This document shows, one piece after another, positions 60,689-64,000 of a stretch of DNA of 64,000 nt. The translations under genes and the position numbers were made by a program. Under the pieces are notes generated by a model. That model worked only from the letters and a program-made list of their open reading frames with translations. It had not been told where the DNA came from and searched no databases. The stretch covers positions 33,128 to 97,127 of the forward strand of contig JAILGS010000002.1 of NCBI GenBank assembly GCA_024696615.1. Direction: 5' to 3'. Position 1 is the first letter of the stretch; each line of letters starts with the position of its first letter. The DNA comes from Lachnospiraceae bacterium (GTDB lineage: Bacteria; Bacillota; Clostridia; Lachnospirales; Lachnospiraceae).

Positions 60689-60732
60689 CCCCCTAAAAGT
60701 ACATCATGCGAGATGACTTTTAAAAAAGGGGG
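60689..60732 (+). promoter_or_regulatory. Nested hairpin in feoA-feoB intergenic leader
   Basis: CCCCCT-AAAAGT-a-CATC-ATGCGA-GATG-ACTTTT-aaaaa-AGGGGG; TATAAT at 60679-60684. Confidence 0.6.
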
Positions 60733-60766
60733 TAAAATTACGCGTTAAAAGTTAGGAGGAACGAAC

Positions 60767-62767
60767 ATGCGAATTGCGTTGACGGGTAATCCCAATAGTG
60801 GAAAAACGACAATGTATAATCGTCTCACTGGACGCAGTGAAAAGATTGGTAACTGGGCTGGTGTAACAGTCGACAAGAAGGAAAGTCCAATCAAGAAGAA
60901 TTATTATGATGGAGAGCAGGAGTTAATCGCGGTAGATTTACCAGGTGCTTATTCCATGTCTCCCTTTACTTCAGAGGAGAGTATCACTAGCGGCTATGTA
61001 AAGAATGAACATCCGGATGTTATTATTAACATTGTGGATGCTAGTAATTTAAGCCGAAGTCTCTTTTTTACCACACAGTTATTGGAACTTGGAATTCCAG
61101 TGGTTGTGGCATTAAATAAGACGGATGTGAATGGTAAGAAGGGCAATAAGATCGATGTTGCTAAACTTTCTGAAAAATTAGGTTGTCCAATTGTTGAAAC
61201 GGTTGCAACGGATGGAGATGGCTTAAAGGAAGTAGTTAAGAAGGCTACAGAAATCGCAGGAAAGGGCCAGAAAGCGCCTTATGATGAAGGTGCTGTGGAT
61301 CTCACCAAGAAGGATGAAGTAGAGGCTTCTGACCGTAAGCGTTTTGATTTCGTGAATGGAATTGTGAAGGATGTAGAAGATCGTAAGGTAATGACCAAGG
61401 AAAAGACCAAGGGTGATGCTTTGGATCGTGTATTAACACATCCTGTATGGGGATTACTTATCTTCGCAGCCATTATGTTTGTTGTATTTTATGTATCACA
61501 GACCACGGTGGGAACCTGGCTTGCTAATCTGTTAGTTGGATGGATTGAAGCATTCCAGGGCTATGTGGGTGAACTCATGGCGGATGCTAACCCTTTATTA
61601 TATGCACTGTTAGTTGACGGTATTATCGGTGGTGTAGGTGCTGTTGTTGGTTTCCTTCCACTGGTAATGGTAATGTATTTCTTAATTGCATTATTAGAAG
61701 ATTGTGGTTATATGGCTCGTGCAACCGTTGTCTTAGATCCAATCTTTAAGCGTGTAGGTCTTTCCGGTAAGTCCGTAATCCCTATGGTAATCGGTACCGG
61801 TTGTGGTATTCCAGCTATTATGGCATGCCGTACCATTCGTAATGAACGTGAAAGACGTGCCACTGCAATGCTTGCTACTTTTATGCCATGTGGAGCAAAG
61901 CTTCCCGTCATTGCATTATTCGCAGGAGCATTCTTCCCAGATGCTAAGTGGATTAGTTTTGTATGCTACATGACTGGTATTGTATTAGTTCTTTTAGGGG
62001 CGTTATTAATTAAGGCAATTACTGGCTCCAAATTCCGTAAGAGCTTCTTTATTATCGAGTTGCCAGAATATAAGGTTCCAAGTCTTCTTTTTGCTTTCAA
62101 GTCCATGTTAGAGCGTGGTAAGGCATATATTATTAAGGCCGGAACCATTATCTTAGTATGTAATACCGTAGTACAGATCATGCAGGCATTTAATTGGAAC
62201 TTTGAGCTTGTGGAAGAGGGCATGGAAGATACCTCCATTCTTGCATCCGTTGCAGGTCCTTTCGCTGTGTTATTAGTTCCAATCGTAGGTGTTGCCGCTT
62301 GGCAGCTTGCTGCTGCAGCAATTACCGGCTTTATTGCTAAGGAAAATGTTGTAGGTACCATTGCTACCGTATATGCAATTACCAATCTGGTGGATCCGGA
62401 TGAATTAGAATTAGTAGGTTCTGGTAACGAAGTAGCTACAGTTCTTGGAATTACCAAGGTGGCAGCACTTGCTTATCTGATGTTCAATCTCTATACACCT
62501 CCTTGCTTTGCTGCTCTTGGTGCGATGAATTCCGAGATGAAGTCTGCTAAGTGGTTATGGGGTGCGATTGGTTTACAGCTTGCAACTGGATATACTATTG
62601 GATTCTTGGTATATCAGATCGGTACCCTGATTGTTACGGGTAGTTTTGGTGCTGGTTTTGTTGGCGGTCTCATTGCAGTATTGGTATTTGCTGCAATTAT
62701 CGCAGGCATCATTATTCATAATCAGAAGCAGTTTGCAAAGGAATATGCCTTAAAGGCAAATGCTTAA
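60767..62767 (+). CDS. feoB: Ferrous iron transport protein B
   Basis: MRIALTGNPNSGKTTMYNRLTG; VDLPGAYSM; NKTD; TGCGIPAIMACRT. Confidence 0.96.
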   Translation: MRIALTGNPNSGKTTMYNRLTGRSEKIGNWAGVTVDKKESPIKKNYYDGEQELIAVDLPGAYSMSPFTSEESITSGYVKNEHPDVIINIVDASNLSRSLFFTTQLLELGIPVVVALNKTDVNGKKGNKIDVAKLSEKLGCPIVETVATDGDGLKEVVKKATEIAGKGQKAPYDEGAVDLTKKDEVEASDRKRFDFVNGIVKDVEDRKVMTKEKTKGDALDRVLTHPVWGLLIFAAIMFVVFYVSQTTVGTWLANLLVGWIEAFQGYVGELMADANPLLYALLVDGIIGGVGAVVGFLPLVMVMYFLIALLEDCGYMARATVVLDPIFKRVGLSGKSVIPMVIGTGCGIPAIMACRTIRNERERRATAMLATFMPCGAKLPVIALFAGAFFPDAKWISFVCYMTGIVLVLLGALLIKAITGSKFRKSFFIIELPEYKVPSLLFAFKSMLERGKAYIIKAGTIILVCNTVVQIMQAFNWNFELVEEGMEDTSILASVAGPFAVLLVPIVGVAAWQLAAAAITGFIAKENVVGTIATVYAITNLVDPDELELVGSGNEVATVLGITKVAALAYLMFNLYTPPCFAALGAMNSEMKSAKWLWGAIGLQLATGYTIGFLVYQIGTLIVTGSFGAGFVGGLIAVLVFAAIIAGIIIHNQKQFAKEYALKANA

Positions 62768-62796
62768 ACCGAACTTAGGAAATAGGAGGTGAGCAT

Positions 62797-62967
62797 ATGG
62801 TTGATGTCATTGCAACCCTGGTAATCCTTTCCCTGGTATTTGGTGCTTCTTATTATATTTATCGTGCAAAGAGAAAGGGAAGACAGTGTATTGGTTGCCC
62901 GGTGTCCGGGGAATGCCAAAAACAACGAGCAGCGAAAGAATGCTGTCATTGCCATTCCAAAGATTAA
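62797..62967 (+). CDS. FeoB-associated Cys-rich membrane protein (56 aa, absent from ORF track)
   Basis: GGAGGT RBS; MVDVIATLVILSLVFGASYYIYRAKRKGRQCIGCPVSGECQKQRAAKECCHCHSKD. Confidence 0.85.
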   Translation: MVDVIATLVILSLVFGASYYIYRAKRKGRQCIGCPVSGECQKQRAAKECCHCHSKD

Positions 62968-63002
62968 TAAAACTTGTATTATTTTTTAGAATCAATTAAA
63001 GA

Positions 63003-63038
63003 AAGCCTACCGATTAATATCGGCAGGCTTTTTTCTTT
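63003..63038 (+). terminator. Intrinsic terminator of feo operon
   Basis: AAGCCTACCGAT-TAAT-ATCGGCAGGCTT + T-run. Confidence 0.88.
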
Positions 63039-63108
63039 ACTTCGGCATATACATTCCCATTTTAAATGTTAAGAATAATAGGTGTTATGGACATTGTTTT
63101 TCTTTCCC

Positions 63109-63592
63109 AAGCCACCCGAAATTTTTTCACACATAGTTTGACATAAAAATCGGGTGGCTTAGATTTGCTTTTTCATCATCTAGCCACCCAACCCATATTT
63201 TAAAACATCTTCAAACTAACTTTGGGTGGCTTAATCAAAAATTTTCGATTCTAAGCCACCCATTTTCTCAATCGCAACAACGCACCAAATTTTTTGGGGT
63301 GGCTTAATCTTTATTTTTACTTTCCAAGCCACACAAAGTCCCTACACTTTTGCGACCCACTTGCTTTCAAAAAGCTTCCGATCGCGTAGTTGTATGTTTT
63401 CGGGTGGCCTGAGACTTGTTTTTCTTTCCCAAGCCACCCGAATTTTTTTTTCACACATCGTTTGGCATAAAAATCGGGTGGCTTAATCTTTATTTTTACC
63501 TTCCAAGCCACACAAAGTCCCTACACTTTCGCAACCCACTTGCTTTCAAAAAGCTTCCGAGCGCGAAGTTGTACGTTTTCGGGTGGCCTGAG
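63109..63592. repeat. Array of six imperfect palindromic units (AAGCCACCC...GGGTGGCTT)
   Basis: Units at 63109-63160, 63181-63232, 63252-63306, 63326-63410, 63431-63484, 63505-63589; units 1/5 and 4/6 are near-identical pairs; AT-rich 17-20 nt spacers. Confidence 0.85.
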
Positions 63593-63762
63593 AATTGTTT
63601 TATATATGCTGTTAAAAATACGGGTAGATGCGTTACGGCGTGGCTATCCGTTATTTGCTTTGGTGGGAATTTAAAAATTCGCATTACGACCAAGAAAAAC
63701 ATATCAACATTATTTCATTTTGCAACAAGCTATATTGAGCCCCAGGTTAGCAGATATATTAC

Positions 63763-63799
63763 ACAGCATCGGATAGTCAAATGTCCGGTGCTGTTTTTA
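63763..63799 (+). terminator. Terminator-like hairpin
   Basis: ACAGCATCGGA...TCCGGTGCTGT + T5. Confidence 0.7.
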
Positions 63800-63886
63800 T
63801 TGAAGATTTAAGCCTACCATATTATAATCGAAGGATGCATGTATGGAATGGATCATGAACCATCATTGCAGCAAGGAGGTAGCAGG

Positions 63887-64000
63887 ATGACAAAGGTATT
63901 AGAAGTAGAAAATATCAGTAAAAGATACCAGGACTTTTATTTGCAGAATGTTTCATTTGCTTTGGAAAAAGGTACGATAACTGGTTTCATAGGTGAGAAC
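63887..64000 (+). CDS. ABC transporter ATP-binding protein, truncated by window end
   Basis: AAGGAGG RBS; MTKVLEVENISKRYQDFYLQNVSFALEKGTITGFIGEN. Confidence 0.8.
   Translation, partial: MTKVLEVENISKRYQDFYLQNVSFALEKGTITGFIGEN

Noticed and set aside
61966-62457. 163-aa minus-strand ORF
   Set aside because: Antisense to feoB, Thr/Ser/Ala-rich shadow frame.
63109-63592. CRISPR-like array
   Set aside because: Units are internally palindromic, vary in length (~52 to 85 bp) and the intervening spacers are similar to each other, which is opposite to CRISPR; no cas genes.
63317-63811. Small ORFs 63317-63511(-), 63496-63702(-), 63416-63811(+)
   Set aside because: They lie across the palindromic array and their repeated peptide segments simply mirror DNA repeats; no good RBS.

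Overview
This 64-kb window is from a low-GC Firmicute, and the gene content and tmRNA style suggest a Lachnospiraceae-like gut Clostridium (inference). Nearly all genes are on the + strand. Left part (0-39.6 kb) is mostly core and metabolic: 3' part of rnr, smpB, convergent tmRNA (ssrA), a LysR regulator, a lactonase-family protein, mgtE, gltX, a UvrD-type helicase, a TRAP transporter with a YesM/YesN-type two-component system and a second DctP-like protein, uxuA/uxuB, an Lrp/AsnC regulator, maf, a PpiC-type foldase, ilvN, ilvC, a nuclease-XPD-type helicase fusion, a 26-aa-repeat protein, a DUF342/FapA protein, tandem AstE-like proteins (the second appears catalytically degenerate), lgt, an orphan pseudopilin, a ydjI/ydjG-like SPFH and zinc-ribbon pair, and a GntR/ABC module. 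Middle part (39.7-60.2 kb): one cobalamin riboswitch precedes a ~20-kb unidirectional B12 uptake and anaerobic biosynthesis cluster. It contains a lipoprotein form of CbiK, a two-domain surface lipoprotein, an ABC-ATPase/CobQ fusion and a CbiJ-CbiE-CbiT fusion. Right end: feoA, feoB, a FeoB-associated Cys-rich peptide missing from the ORF track, then a ~480-bp array of six imperfect palindromic units (AAGCCACCC...GGGTGGCTT) before a truncated ABC transporter gene. The most interesting leads are the extracytoplasmic CbiK/lipoprotein/transporter-CobQ module, the palindromic array, an orphan sRNA candidate at about 24.9 kb, a possible attenuator in the Lrp-gene leader, and the paired active/degenerate AstE genes. 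I saw no CRISPR array, transposase, integrase, rRNA or obvious tRNA. All family calls are from reading motifs by eye; no database search was run.
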